This document shows positions 32,116-53,400 of a DNA stretch of 64,000 nucleotides, piece by piece. The translations under genes were made by a program, and so were the position numbers. Each line of letters begins with the position of its first letter. Positions within the stretch are counted from its first letter, which is position 1. This stretch comes from Lepidurus packardi (Eukaryota > Arthropoda > Branchiopoda > Notostraca > Triopsidae), in NCBI GenBank assembly GCA_023053545.1, contig JAKZAN010000007.1, forward strand, positions 744,001-808,000, written 5' to 3'. The notes under the pieces are model-generated. The model made no database searches and had not been told where the DNA came from. It saw only the letters and a program-made list of their open reading frames with translations.

Positions 32116-35100
32116 AATCGCCCGGAAATCTTTGATAATAGAAACTGTGTAAGCAAATCACGATGGTATTTATAAAAACACGAACAGTTGCAGTTTATGT
32201 TTATAGCTTATATTTTGCTGGTAGAAAAAATCCGTGGGAGCTAACTTCCGCTTTTGGACCAAAACTTTGGCACACTCTGTTCTATAGTAACTCGAGAACA
32301 CGAACTAGATTTGGGGACAAGCTTCCGAAGGATCAACGAGGTGGTTCCTCTAAAAGACTCCACATCTGACTGCAACTCCTAAGAAAGTGTTTGCGCCCTT
32401 TTTACACCTGTATTCCACTACGGTGGGGAAGCTTCGGGTGCCCTTCGCTTTGGTGCGGGCCGGCCACACTACAGGCGAAGCCAAGTCTTTTCGAATCCTA
32501 TTGGCCTGTCGTCGTTTGAAAAGTATTCTAGCTAAAGCGCACCTCAAGTGCTGGATTCAAGTGTGTACGCGTCTGACAGGGGGGTCGTTTGCTTTATTGA
32601 TCATGAGGGTTGAAATCTGGAATGCAATGACCAGCAAAGCAGCTATCCATAAAGTTGCAGGGCGGTCATCCAGCAGGCGGGCTTCCCTAGTGCCTTCCAT
32701 TTTCCACCTAATGATGACTTCCTTCTATACTCGGCTGTACCCACTTGAGAAACGAAAGAAACTCAAATGATATGGTAACACTATAATGACCGATTCATTA
32801 AAGTCGGATAGTTGAAATCTTTATTAGGGCATAGACAAGGAGAAATTAACCTGTACAACGAGAAGATAATCTTAGTCACGCACGCTTTTTGTATACCTTC
32901 TATTGGAAGTTATGGTGCTTGTTGTGCCCCTTCAACACTATATATTAGAAAAGAGACGAGTCAACATTTATACACCTGGTTAGAATTTCCTTTTTGATAG
33001 CACCGTCCAAGTTTGAAAAAAAATATATAAAGAAAGTCTTTGTGGTGGCAATTATTGGGCTGGTACAGCCCCCCTTTTTGCGGTTCTCATTAGCGTGCAA
33101 ATGGGGCTCATCATCGACACGGTGAACGATCCCTTGGATTCAGAACCTCCTTCTATACACTGGTGTATCATATACCCTGGGTTTTTGGTGTGCGTTTGGA
33201 ATTTGGCGCTCCGAGTGTAAACTTCTTTCTTAAAAATTCTGCCTCTTGAAAACTTGGGGTTCTGTACGACAACGGCGGTGGTCTTGCCTTTTCAAAAGAC
33301 TCAGCGGCTTCTTTGAAGTAAACGGGACAGGTTTGCCATTGGTGGACCAGGTGTGATGAACGGGCTGGAGAAGGCGTTCCACGCCCTGTCTGACATCAGT
33401 ACGGAAAGACAATGAGTCTTCAGGCAGCATTGCAATGTGGGAGTAATGGTTAGTAGAGCTTTTTTGTTATGTACAAATAAATTACCGTTTTGACTCTCCT
33501 TTCTTCTAGGACGCAGCTACAAAGACATCCAATGAAACGTAACCTCGTGCTTTGCATTTTAAATAATTCCGTCTTGGATGGATACTGTATTGCACAGAAT
33601 TTAGTGAGTTAATTAGCGACAACATCATTAGTGAACAAAAAGGATTGTGAGTGCGGATCGTGACTCTTGGGCAGTGAAATCATTTAAATATTTTGTATCA
33701 ATTTGGAATGCATTTTCCCTTTCGTAATGGGGAAAGTTTGGAATGCGCTTACTTAAAGAAAACGAAAAGCGAGGTCCTCTTAAATAGCAATACTTAGGAG
33801 AGGGCATCCCCTTGTTCGCTTGGTGCTATTTGAATAGGTCCATGGTTTGCGACTATCAATGAATGCTTTTCAAGTAAAAATTTTCCTTTTGCCTATCAAC
33901 TATGCCTGAGATGATGGAGCGTCCTTGCTCCTTCCGATATGTACAAGCTATTGTCATCCAGATCGCGCGCTGACCAAAGGGGGGGCACATGCAGCCTGTC
34001 AAGAATTCGGCGTTTTCCCAAGCCTTTTATACGATTAGTTTTGTGCGATTGAAAGTGATCCCCATGCCGTTTTGTGGTTTAGCCCCTCTCCAGCGTCAAT
34101 ACCTTAATGGTTATTATACCTGTACATGTCTTTCTTCTTGGTTTACAATCGGACAAGTAAGACTCCCGTAAGGGAACGAAGATGATCAGAAACTAGGCAC
34201 AATATCGGCAAAATGCGTGAGAATGGGGGAAGCTGTTTATGGCACTAACCGTTAAGGGCAGTTTTGTATTCTCCGAATCCCTAACCTTTTTTTTCCTTTT
34301 TTTTTTTAACGACTGCAATTGCCGTTTGAGTGTCCATCCCATTAAAGGCCAATAACAGCCCTTGAAAATGGGTAATTTGCTGTTGTGATGGTTTCAACAC
34401 GACCAAATTTATGGTGGTGTATATGGTGTTTTTAAGTTGCACTTTCATACCTGTTACTAGAACTGTTACTAGATACTATTACAGTTTGCTCCTTATGCGT
34501 TTCATAGTTATTATGAAGCTTTTTCATTTGTAGAAGTACGACGTACCAAGTACAACATATTACAACCTATAATTCTTTTAAATATTTTGGCAATAGGCAC
34601 TGTAAAAGCAGTTTGTACAACCTACGACTTATTTTTACATCATGGTAATAACATTCCAGGTTTTTTCTTTTTCTCATATTTTATTAAAAATGTCCAGAAT
34701 TTAGTTTTCGACTCCCTTAGCTGTCCTATCCCTGACAGCGGTTTGTACTTCCTAGGAGGTCTCATGGAAGTGCCCGACAAGGGATTCCGTTTGTACAGCT
34801 TTCTTGTTCGAACATTGGCATTCGATGGGCGGGTAGACTTTGAGGGCTTTGTAAGTTGGACGGCGTTTATAGCACATCAGTAGTGTGCCATTGTTGGCAT
34901 TTTGGTGACCATGGCCACCCTCCAAGAGCTCACAGGGCCGCCGATCGGTGTATAGCCATGGGACCCTTGGTGCTCCCGTCTTTTTAGAGAAGCTCTACAC
35001 CCATGGCACACCTGGGACCCTGGGACGCTAAACGGGTCTATACAGACTATCCTTTTACTGAGTTTGAAAAAATAGCATCTTTATTGTTAAAAGATGTATT

Positions 35101-36006
35101 ACACTAAATAAAATTTTCCCCCGAAATTTCTTCTGGGACAACTTTTGCTTTCCAAACACCGACAATTAGCATACCTGCTAAAATGTACCCGTTCCATTTC
35201 TTTGAAAAAGGAAAGAGAAATACGAGCAGAGCACAAAATGCACATTGGCACTTAGCCCAAAATATTATTTAGTAAACCATAACTTTTACGTGCTTGCGCA
35301 AACAGATGTGTAAATTATTCTCTTACAAATTTTCGGTTGTCCTAAAGAGACCGCGATATTTCATATTTCATTGAGTTAGATTTTTTCCCCCGTCAAGCCT
35401 GCAGCTTGCTGCATGAAAGGCGATTGCTCGAGTATCATCAACTAACGAGATATACCTATGATTCATTCATCCCGATTATAAGCAGTTGTGAGCGGGACAC
35501 AATAGATTGCAATTATGACGCTATGGATCAAGAAACCTTGCAGTGTTGCTGTCTAGTTTCGTCTCATAATCTCCTACCTTTGTGAGAAAGAATAAGTTCA
35601 AAATCCTGCAATTAATCCAAGGCACGGGACGGAAATGGGTCGGTTAAAATTCGCCCTCGCCAAATGGATTAAAAGAACATCCAAGGCATAGGTAAACTAG
35701 TAATATTAGTCCTGCTATGCTAAATATTAAATCGTGTGTTACCTCAAAAGAAACCTCAAACTTTTTATCATATATTTCCCATTTTCTCCGATTTCGCAAC
35801 CGAGTTTTCGATTGAAATGTGACCTTAGAGCCATCTGTCGAGCTTTCTTGAAGTTTCCTGACATACTTGTGGGCCAAACAGGTATGGCTGCTGTTACTAT
35901 ACTACGCCCGTGAATTAGTTGGTGCAATTTTACACAGGCATAATAAGCCGCCATTAAAATTTTGTACATTTTTTATTGCAGTTTTTATAAAAACAAAGCT
36001 TCCATA
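32116..36006. other. Upstream DNA of Pax3/7 copy B and of PEX5
   Basis: I see no supported gene in 3.9 kb. Open frames such as 32387-32770 (127 codons) and 34587-34883 (98 codons) carry no recognisable domain. A TTTTTTATTGCAG acceptor-like site just before the PEX5 ATG (35970-35982) may end an intron in the PEX5 5'UTR. The two genes are divergent, so the interval contains both promoters. Confidence 0.45.
32167..32174 (-). promoter_or_regulatory. TATA box of Pax3/7 copy B
   Basis: TATAAATA on the minus strand lies about 52 bp upstream of the copy B start codon. Transcription would begin near 32140, leaving a very short 5'UTR. An upstream promoter with a spliced leader exon is the alternative. 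Confidence 0.4.
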
Positions 36007-38429
36007 ATGTCAGGAAACGGTTTCCAAGATTTAGTTGCTGGCGAGTGTGGAGGTGCGAATCCCTTGATGAAAGCAACTTCCCATTTTACACAAGACAAAA
36101 CTCAACTAAACAAACGTCTTTATAGACCACTGTTACAACCCCAAGACTTCAGGGAAGCTCCAGAAGATGAGGTAATTCTTTTAGTTTTTTAGTACCATTG
36201 TCACATATATCTGTATTTCATTTCTGTTCAGATGGTTAGGGAATTCTTGGGGGAGGTAAATAGCTCCGTGTCTGCACATTTGACATCAAGGCCACCACAG
36301 TCTTTTCACATGGGACTGCTTCTAGAAGAGATGCGCATGCTTGAAAAGGAATCTGGTCGAGCTGCTGTTCAGACTGGACCCAATGTGGCTGCTTTAGCTG
36401 CAGATTGGGCCCATCAGTATCACCATGGTCATGGTGACCAACATGATGGCGTTTGGGTTGACGAGTACATGCTGGGTGCCAGTAGCTTTACAACCCGATC
36501 AAGCCCAGATAGTCTTAGTTTGAAAGATATGGAAGAGCAGTGGGACAGAGCTCACGCCATGTTACCGATGTCCCGCCCTCAACAAGCCTATGAGTAGTTG
36601 AAATTTTATCGGTTCTTTTGTATTTTACCCCTAAAATGGATACATCTTTGCTTGATAGGCTCGATAAATCAGCACCTGACATCTTAGAAGAAAAAACGAA
36701 GCACTTACTTCGGGATACAACAGAGTTAGAATCAGTCTGGAACGAAGGTACCAATGGAAAGCAGGTAACTGCTGATGAATGGGTTCACGAATTACTGGGC
36801 GACCAAAATAGTACTGTAGTAACACCTGATGATTGGACTGAACAGTTCATGGGTAACTGTCGCTGTACCATGTCTACAACCTGTGCTAATAACATTTGAT
36901 TAGGGCTAAACAATGTTCTGAATCGGACGAACAAAGAAGCCGATTCTGACGCTTTATGGTCACGACTTGAGGAAACTTGGTCGTCAGCTTTAGACACTGA
37001 AACCAGTCCTTTAAGTGGACATGAGTATAATTTAACAGAGGACAATCCCCATGCTAATCATACGGATCCCTGGGAAGCAGCTTTACTCGCACGTCAAAAT
37101 GGGGATCTACCAGCAGCTGTTCTCTTATTGGAGGAAGCTGTTAGACAATCTCCTGAACAACCTCAAATCTGGCTAACCTTGGGTCTGACCTTAGCTCAGA
37201 ACGAACAAGACCCGAAAGCTATATTAGCTTTAAAAAAGTGCCTTTCCCTTAACAATTGTTCAGTGGAATTACAACTCGACGCCTACATGGCCCTAGCTGT
37301 TAGTTTGACTAATGAAGCTTACCAAGTGCAGGCTGTAGAAGCATTACGAGAATGGTTGGAGAGAAATTCAAAGTACTCTCATCTAGCGCCGGCACGTATG
37401 CCAGACGGTCGTCTAAAAGTAACGTCACTTTTAAACGGGTAAGCCAAAATTCCATTCATTTTCACAATTACTTTCTTTTCAATGTTGCGAAAATGTCACG
37501 CTTGCCTAGTTAATTTTGTTGCGTTTGCGTATACAATCTTCGCTTTTTTATGACAAGCTTCAATTAGGTGATAGGTTGTAGTTAAAACTAAGGATCTATG
37601 CTTTTTATACCTGGCCTTTCTTACACTATTGTCTTACTCCTTTCATTGCTGCTGGGAAACGCTGCGCTGTGCCTTGGGTGCGGCTCTTCTTTGGAAAACT
37701 CTTCTTCCCTCCTTCGTTTACCTCCAAAAAAGCAATGGTTTATCCCTTCATCATAGCGTGGAAGAAGCTTTCCTTGCTGCCGCTCGTCTCTCTCCTGTTC
37801 AGGACATCGATGCTGACGTTCAAACCGGCTTAGGTGTATTGTTACACTTGGCTGGTGATTATGAAAAAGCTGCGGATTGTTTCCAAGCAGCTTTGTCAGC
37901 CAGACCCGAAGTGATTTCCCAGAATAATCTCGTTATTGTAGAGTAATAAATGAAAACTATGTCTATTTAGGATGCCCAGTTATGGAATAGACTCGGAGCA
38001 GCTTTGGCCAATGGTGGTCAGTCGGAAGCAGCTGTAGAAGCTTATCGCCATGCTTTGGAGTTGTGCCCTGGCTTTATTCGATCCCGTTATAACGTAGCCG
38101 TAGCTTGTATTAACTTAGGGGCACATGAACAAGCTTGTGAGCATTTAGTGGCTGCATTAGCTTCACAACAACAAGCGCAAGCTTCTTTGCCTTCCACTGA
38201 TCCCATGCAATCGCGCTACGGCAGCGGAATGTCGGATAACCTATGGTCAAGCTTAAGGACAGCTTTGGCCATGAGTCGGAGGCATGACTTGCTGCCGGAT
38301 ACGGAAAGACGGTATGTAATTATTGACAATGTACGAGAAATCCTCTGCAACTTAATTTCCTCTAGGGACTTGGGGAGACTTGTGACCATCTTCGGAAATG
38401 GAGCCGCAAGCCATGGGAATGATCATTAA
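36007..38429 (+). CDS. Pex5: Peroxisomal targeting signal 1 receptor PEX5
   Basis: Seven exons, 36007-36171, 36232-36593, 36659-36852, 36904-37438, 37733-37910, 37971-38311 and 38366-38429, encode 612 aa. The N-terminus has the conserved receptor-recycling cysteine (C14 in DLVAGECGG) followed by NPLMK. The natively unfolded half carries the WxxxF/Y-type motifs that bind PEX14, at W114, W130, W217 and W235, and related W159 and W203. The C-terminal half (about 320-590) is the TPR array that reads the SKL-type signal, with the [18 protein letters not shown] and GFIRSRYNV segments clear. It shuttles cargo from cytosol to the peroxisome matrix. The 294-bp intron 4 and its acceptor at 37732 were set by phase and similarity and are the least certain join. 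The last intron is only 54 bp and open in frame. Confidence 0.94.
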
Positions 38430-45144
<6,715 letters not shown>

Positions 45145-47434
45145 TCTTAAAAACAAATTAATCACACAAACTGACTTCAAACGAAGACCTGTCACACAAA
45201 AGCACTATTTGGTTGAATAAACAACTTTTCCTTTGTGTAAAATTTACATCGTAGTTACTTGCGCTTTCTACCACAATAAAGAAGCACAAACATTAGTATG
45301 TTCACTTTTTACAATTTTACCATAATGCTACCACGGATAGCCTTGGATTGTTCCCGTCGCTTTCGCTTCGAGACGAAAAAGTTACACTTTTGCCAGGACG
45401 GTCAACCTCTTGGTGCCACCCAACGCTCGGGATTTTCTTTCTTTTCTCATTACCATGCAAGCGATACAAGGGTTCGTTTCGATAATTACTAGGTAATACA
45501 CATCAAAAGCGGCACATGAATATTCAATGTTGCACTCACACCAACACGCTTGGCCACTTCCACACCTACTACACGACTGGAGGATCGGAGTTAGAAACAT
45601 TGAATGTGACTAAATGCCATACCGCTTGATGCACGTCACACTTCGCGTGGTATGCATGTAGCGCCTGCGCTTGATATGGAGCACGCACAGTTTATTTCAT
45701 GACTTTCGTAAAGCAGGGGGCGGGAATAAAATAAAAACAAGATAAAAAAGAAACGTGACAAACCTTGAATCCATTCTGTGTGATAGCTCTGTTAAGGGTA
45801 TTGCGAAAACATCGTATACTTCGTACATGCTAACTTCTGATTTACCGCCTATAGACGTGAAGAGCTTCGATTGTCAAAGTTATGAGACTCAAGCGCCGCC
45901 TACTGAGCTACCAAGGCTTGATTGTCAAAGTTTCTGCGAGTGAAAACGGTCAACCATTTTCTCGCAGTTTCCTTTGTATAAAAAATATATCACTAGAATT
46001 GGTATCTGGTCTGAATAGAACACAATCTAACCGTCGTTCCCATAGCTGCATCTTCAGTGTGGAGTAAACACATATTTTGATACCTAGGAAACCAAATCAG
46101 GCTGCTACCAGGTTTGCTTCATACCTCTCTACACCTGCACCCTCAACCTTCTGTACTACACAAATGCACCATGTATCGAATTCCATCATTTTTTTTTCGC
46201 CACCTGAAAAAGAGATGCAATTGTCTTTTCAAATACGCAGGACACTGTTTACATAACTTTCCTGAACAAATGTACCGAATTCGGATTCCAGCCCCTTTCG
46301 CGCATTATGCAAATCCCAATAGCGTTTATCACTAGCGTTTCCATGGACGGGAAACCTAAGCAGTGGCTGGAAGGATAAAAGAAAAACACAAACATTACAG
46401 TTTACTACAGGAAAGACTAAACATTGAGTCAATAGCTTCCCCGATAGAACACGAGGCTCGGCTTTTTATTTCTTTTGTCATCCGTTTCTCACGTCATATT
46501 TGACAATGATCGTTAGCAACGCAGATACTAACTGAACAACACAAACGGGAAACTTACAAGTGAGACAAAAAATGGTAGATAATTGTTATCACACAGAGCT
46601 CGAGTGCGGGCGTGCATTATAAATCGAACACTCTGAAGCTTTTGCGAAAATACAAGGCGCCTAAATCGTCGAGAATACATGAATGAAAAGCGAAATGAGT
46701 TCTCGCAAACAGCGTAAGCTGATTTTATGGCTGCTAGACATATGGCAACCCAAGTGGCAAGTTTTTTTTCTGTTTTGTTTGAATGTACACCCAAAGCTTA
46801 CAAAACTGTACACTATGTACAAGACAACCTAAATAATACCTTGTCACGCAATAGATGTTCGGGAGGAAAAAAAAGTTTTGAACGCAAAAAAACGTTAAAC
46901 TCGTAGCTCACAATATTTAAGCATCTAGATTCTCACTCGAAATGGGAAAAAAGGGAAAAGCACATTTGCTTTGTACTACGCCACAATGCATTTGGGCTTG
47001 TAGACTGCTTCTCACAAGCTCTGGCCCATGTTTTTTGTCTCTTTCCATTTGCCTCTCCAAAGGAACACTTTCAATTTCAAACACACGCACACACAGCTCC
47101 CTTTTCAACTGTTCAAAAATTCGGAATGCAAATACGCCGGAGCCTGCGTAACATTTCCCACCTGATCCTGTAAAGCATGAACGTCAAAACGTCATGTTCC
47201 GCTATGCATACAATATCAACTTTCCTTTTGTGTTCAAACGAAGCTGGAACATTTTGTCGTACCCAACCAAATGCACGTTAAAAAGGGGTAGTCGTTGCAA
47301 TCAAGCACAATAGCACGCATTTAATTTTGATCATGTCACTTTTTTCTTTTCTTTTAGATGTTTTGTGTAACCAGATGTTTCGTCTAAAGGATTCGTCGCT
47401 GTCTTCTCCTTCTATTTTCTCCGAGTTTCGAAAA
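45145..47434. other. Trk upstream region and scribbler 3' region
   Basis: No supported gene. One short frame on the plus strand (45755-45943) encodes an internally repeated peptide; see findings. The 3'UTR of scribbler must occupy part of the right side, but no clear polyadenylation site was placed. Confidence 0.4.
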
Positions 47435-50400
47435 TCACGGCCGTATTAAAGGCTTACCACCATAGGGGGGAAACTGAGAGCTCATTAATGGCGGATAAGA
47501 TCCCATTCCCTGATGGGGAGGTGGCGGCGGAGGCAACATAGAAGGCTGTCCCTGTCGGATGGCTCCCGAATTCGACATCTTTGGTGGACCTCCTAGTGCG
47601 GGCGATCTTCGTTCGTTTTTGCTCGACCCCGGAGGTGGCAAGTGTGAAGCGTTTGTTGATGAACCCATAGTATTAACTCCTGATCCTGCTCCACTATCAG
47701 CTTTGCTTGACTGCAACTGAAGATTGGTTGCGGGCGACGAAGGCGGCGACTTCAAAGCACGCTCCGTCAACTCGTGAATCTTGTGTCCCGAGGACGACAC
47801 TGGCGTCGATCCCGCTGCTGCTGCCGCTGCGTAATACGAATGATGAAGTAAATCAAGCGCTTGAGCTCGCGACATCTCTTCCGGGAAAGGGTATCGTAAA
47901 AAAGGGGAAGGGCCCGGATGATGATGGGGTGAATGCTGGGATAAGTGGGCAGTTGGGTGATGCATATACGGAGGACCAGGAGGCGGACCATGGGGACCGT
48001 AAGGCTGTGATACGAGCATGGAGCCCAGTCCGCGATACGCTGGATGTCCCGGATCAAAGGGTAAGTGACCGTAATGATTCAGGTAAGGATACCCCAAACC
48101 ACCTTGGCCCGCGCCAGGCGGCGGCGGTCCAGGTGGCGGGGGCGGACCGTGGGTTTCCATGGTTGGTTTGACTCCTTCGTTTACTTTGGATCTATTTCTC
48201 TCCGCTTCAGCCACTTCTCGGTCGCGCTCTCGCTCCCGGTCTCGCCGCTCTTTGTCTTCCGCAAACTTAGGATTCACATTGGAGTTGGCTGAGGTTAATG
48301 ACTGTTTCTCTCCTTCTTTGCGGTCGATGGAAGCCGAGCGCATTTTGGGGCTGGGGGCTGAAGAGGATAAAGACGTTGGATTCGATGCACTCGAGACGGG
48401 ATTCTTCAGCACCATGTTGTTATCTCTATTACTCACAGCCGCTGCTTTCGATTCCAGAGGTGAGCTTTTGGGACCAGGCACTGACGTAGCCCAGTTATTG
48501 TTACTAGGCGATGTTACTGGCGGTGGTGGGAATAAAGGGCCTGGTGGTGCACCGACTTCGCTTTCGTTTTGATACAGACTATAAAAACGCCGTAACTCTT
48601 CCTGATGGCGTTGATACAAAAGCGTTGCTGTCGAAGGGTCATAGGCGTTAGGTCCTTCCGTCACAGGAACGGGACCGAGGGTGGGAAGCATACTCCCTTT
48701 TCTGCTAGCGTCGCTGTTACTACTGCTCTTATGGTCGGGTAACGGAACGGACAAATTACAAGACTCTTTTGATGGCTGTGCGGGGTGATTTTCAGCAGAT
48801 GGCAACCGATCACGTTCTCCCCGTGAGTGACTGTTGGGGTCTTTCGCAAGAGAATCGGCATTTTTCACGGTCATTGCTTGGGTAATGACCCCTTCACGAG
48901 TCACGGCAGACGCGGAAAGCGAAGGTGGAGATTTGAGGTGGTCCAAGACGGGGGATTTGGAACTTGACGATTTCACATCCCGTTGACTTTCTTTCAGGGA
49001 GCCCGTACTTTTGCTGTTGTCGGTGTTTTTACTGGGCGGACGGGGGACGCACTCGTTGGGGGTACTTTGTCCTCGGGGTGAAGGCATATCGGGGGTTTTG
49101 CTGGGAGCTCGCAAAATGCCATCCGGCGGCATCATTTGGTTCGTTTGCTGTGGCGGTTGATAACTAGGATCTATATTGTAAGGCGGGTAATTGGGGACAT
49201 AACCGTAAGGGGTGGAATAATAATGACCGGCTGGCTGTAAAGGTTTGCTTCCCATGTACTCGGGCACTTCTTTACTCATTGGGTCCTCGCCGCCACCGTT
49301 GCCACTGTTGCTCGTGCTATTGTTGACTCCGTTGCGATGCTCCAGGTTTAAAGGGACATCCCGCTTTTCATCCTTGGGCACTAAAAATGGTGGTTGGCCG
49401 TAGTACGGGTAGAGGCCATAGGGAGACATGTTGGGCGCGTTGGAGATGTTCGGCAGGACAATAGCGCTCGGTTCTTTGCTCTCTTCTTTGACGGGTCCAC
49501 ACCTGGGCGTGCTTACAGCATCTAAATCAGGTTCCAGGGTGGTTTGATCATTAGCATCTGATATATCTGAATAGGCTGGGCTTTGAACATCTTCTCGGGT
49601 GTGGTCGTTCCCGGACGCAAGGGAATTGGTCAGTTTCCCGCCCAAGCTTTGCTGCTCGGCACTCATATGCAATCGATCCGATGCTAACTCACCAGCTGCA
49701 GTAGCAGCTGCGTTGGTCGTCGCATAATTGATCGGCGTGCCAGCACTGGGATTCAAAAGTGCCCCATTGAGAGGCGAAGCATTTTCTGTGGAAGCCACAC
49801 CACCCATTTTTTTCACGGATCCAGCAGCCCCACCCCGGTGATCTTTGTCCCGGCTCGAGTCCGTTTCACGATCCCGGTCTCTGTTTTTTCGCTTGTGTTT
49901 GCCCGACTTTTCACGCTCTTTAAGTCGGGGAGCTTCCCCCGGGACGGTCGCCGTGTTTTTATTCCCACTGACGTCGTCCGCCTGGCCGAAATTGGATTTG
50001 GCATTGACGGTCAAGACGGACGAGGTATTGTTAGGTAAAAAGGCTGGATTAGTTGTCGGTATGCGGAGGGGAGAAGAGGACGCCGGACTAGCCGTGCTAT
50101 TAATCCAAGTCGGCAGACCAGTGTTATGGCTTGGGCTCGAAATGGGTGTAAAAGTATTTTCAGTGGACAACGGAATGACCGGCACAGCAAGGGGTTGCCC
50201 GGCTGGCACGTTGGCGTTGGTTGCAGGGCCAGGAAGACTAGTAGTGGTAGAGAGACTGGCAGGGACAACTTCCCCGACATGACTACTGCCGCCATTGCTG
50301 GACGCGTTCCCCCGAACGTCACTCTGGGAGCCATCTGAAGGGGAGCTGGTGCTACTCGCATTAGCCGGCGTCGAGGTTTCTTGCTCGGCATGGATCATAG

Positions 50401-53400
50401 GTGGCGGGGCAGGCACTTTTCCTGTAAAAGGTCCCAGGTCGACGACGGGTGTTGTCTGACTTTCCAACTCTTCCGTCTCTAGGACAACCGAAGATGACGG
50501 AGTAGTAACACTCTTCTTGCCTTCCTGGTTCGAGTCTTCGTCAAGGACTGCGGCGGGCTCACTGTTACCGCTTTGATTGCTGGCACCGTGGGCATGCGAT
50601 TGATGGTACTTGAGTCCGTTGATATGCCGATACTTTTTGGAACAATTGGGTTCCGGACACTCAATGAGAACTGGAGAGGGCGGTTGACTAGGCACTTCGG
50701 GTGTAGGACTAGTGCCTGCGCCTCGCGAACTCGAACGACTCCGTTTATTGTTGGGTGAAGGGTCTTCCACGGAACGTGATTTGCGTTTATTGTTGGCTGG
50801 CTCTGGTTTGGCTGGACTTGGCGGGGCAGCTAAAGGACCGCGACGACCCTTGGCTCCGTGACGTAATTTGCTATGCATGGGACTGGACGAGGCATCAGCC
50901 GAAGCGGAATTGTTATTCGACACGGGCGTGCTCATAGCGCCTCGATTGCGTTTAGCTCGACCCTTGGGAGCTCGAGATTCCACATCGCTGGTCGGCGAAT
51001 CACAGAACCTAAAAAAGAAGACAAGAACCTCAATTGAAATGTCCAGAGATAAAATAAGTCAAAGCGAATAGCTGAGATTAAGGCTGGGCTTAAACGACCA
51101 GTAAAAAAAAGCTGTCAAATTCCCATTTTTGAGCTTGGTACATTTTGTTTCCTTTTGCTTATCTTCTTAAGGTGATAAAACAAAGTGAAGAACAAAGAGA
51201 ATTTATGCTCGGACCCGTCAGTTCGGGTCCATATACAAAGCCGGTATATTTATACACAAACACAAAAGAATGTACCTTGGCGGTGCCCAATCGTGTCTCG
51301 TGCAGTCCAATAGGGTGCCCACGTAAGTCTTCCCTCTCCACGTGACGTTAACGACCAATACACCTGTAACAGATGAATAACAGCATGAGATATAGATAAG
51401 CTACCAGGCAAATTGCTACACCATATATAATTAATGTGATGCAATATACAGACAGTTGGAAACACTTTACTCTGTACCCATTAGATATCTGAAATGTTCC
51501 ATTGCTGCAAAAATAATGTCTTGCGCAAGACATCTTTTGCCAAAATGGAAGATAAATATATCAGATATATATATATCAATAAATATATCAGATACAAAAT
51601 ATGCTTACAAGTTCCGTTAAAAGCCGTTGAATTTATAGTTTTGTTCTATACTAATATTTCTTTACAGTTATTTGTTCATTTGTACCAGAAACTTATGAAA
51701 GGGGAGATTTCCTATTTTGCTAAACGTGAGACTGTCGCACAAACGTAAGACAAACCACTTTTGCTGGGCACGCAGTCAAGTGTAATTTACCCCAGAAGTC
51801 GGCCGTCGCAAGCGTATATATTTAGACTTAGCAAAGAAAGGGTTTAAAGTAAGGGAGCACTTATAGAACTTGGCTAGACATTTAACGTCAGCCCAAATTG
51901 TTTGAACCTTTTTCCCCTTTCTTGCGGAAGCAAGTGCCTTTAATTAACTACAAAACGTGTATGAACCAAAAATAACCTTTTAAATTAGCTTCACGTTTTG
52001 AGTTTTTAAACAAATCTAGTTTATGTAATACCTATTTAATAATTATACTAGAAAGTTTAGGAACACATCCCAAGTGGAAATTCGGACGCTTTCATAAGAA
52101 CATGTCACGGTGAAGAAAGTAAGTTCTTTGCTAATTGCTACCACTGAACCGCAAGTTTCCTCTTGATAGCATGCTGAATACTTTGCCTGCAGGCAAAGCC
52201 AATAATCTCGTCTAAGTCAGCAAAAGTCAAGCACTCGCCGCGAAAAAACAAGAGATAAGAAAAAAACTTGAAAAGCAGCACTGCTTCTGAGAGAGAATTC
52301 TGGCTGCTGTCCGTAACGCTTTTTACACACTGACATAACAGGCAAACTCTAAACAAACCAAAGAAAGGGTATACATTCCAAGCTAACCCAACAAGCCGAC
52401 AAGAAAGAACACAGCACCGTGTAACCCGAACGTCTTGTCGTGAAGACACGAAAGAAATATGCTTTCAGAAAAGAAAAGGAACGCTGAACCAAACAAGTCA
52501 GGCTTTGTCTACTTCTTGACCATTAAGAGAAAGCGGGTGTCTCTCATATAAGGTTCCGCTAGTGATACGGATCCCTCCCCTCCTCAAAAAAGAACAAAAT
52601 ATGAAAAAAAAATCCCATACGCTCTCCCTATTATCTTCTCCGTTATCTGAAAAACCGACGTCTAAAACCCCCCTCCCCGTGCACCATTGACACACATTCA
52701 TCCTTGGCCCAGCACTAATTAAAGTTAATGACAATAATAATAATAAAAGTTGCTTTACGTGCGTTTCCTTTATTTCATTATTGCCGGCAAATTCATGTTG
52801 TCTTTTAAAATGCTACTCATTGTTAAAGGCTAATCTAGAGCACCATACACGTCCCAACACTTGTCACTCAGTGAAAGTCCCTAATTGTAGCACCAAAATA
52901 AAATCCCTTGGACGAATTGCTCTTTTTCATCTTTTTCCTTCAGATTCCTCGAATTCCACAAGACCCTGGTCAGGAACGGGAAACGCGCCGAACTATTTCA
53001 GTATTCTACGTAACTGGCAACCTTTCTCAATCTGTCCTTAAAATGGATTACCATGCGTTTGGGACTATACAAGACAGACACTACAGCGTCAGCTTAGGTA
53101 CTAAACACTAAATAAAAAAAAAACTTCAACTAATACTTTAAAGATTGTTTATCTCTAATGTTTCTAATGAGTTTTAAAATAGTTTTCTTAATGTTAAGTA
53201 GTATTCTTAATACTACTAGGTCTATATTAAGACTTATTAAGCTATCCTTAGTAAGTCTACACATACACTGCAAAACATTTTCATACTCGGAAAGTTTTGA
53301 AATAAAGCGAATGCCCGAACAAATGTTGCATTGGAAAGCTTTGGAAGTATAAAAAGCTTGGTTCATTTAAGGTGACAAGCGTTTCAAACTGCAGTGGAGC

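Noticed and set aside
32387-32770. 127-codon open frame upstream of Pax3/7 copy B
   Set aside because: No recognisable family and no splice or promoter context.
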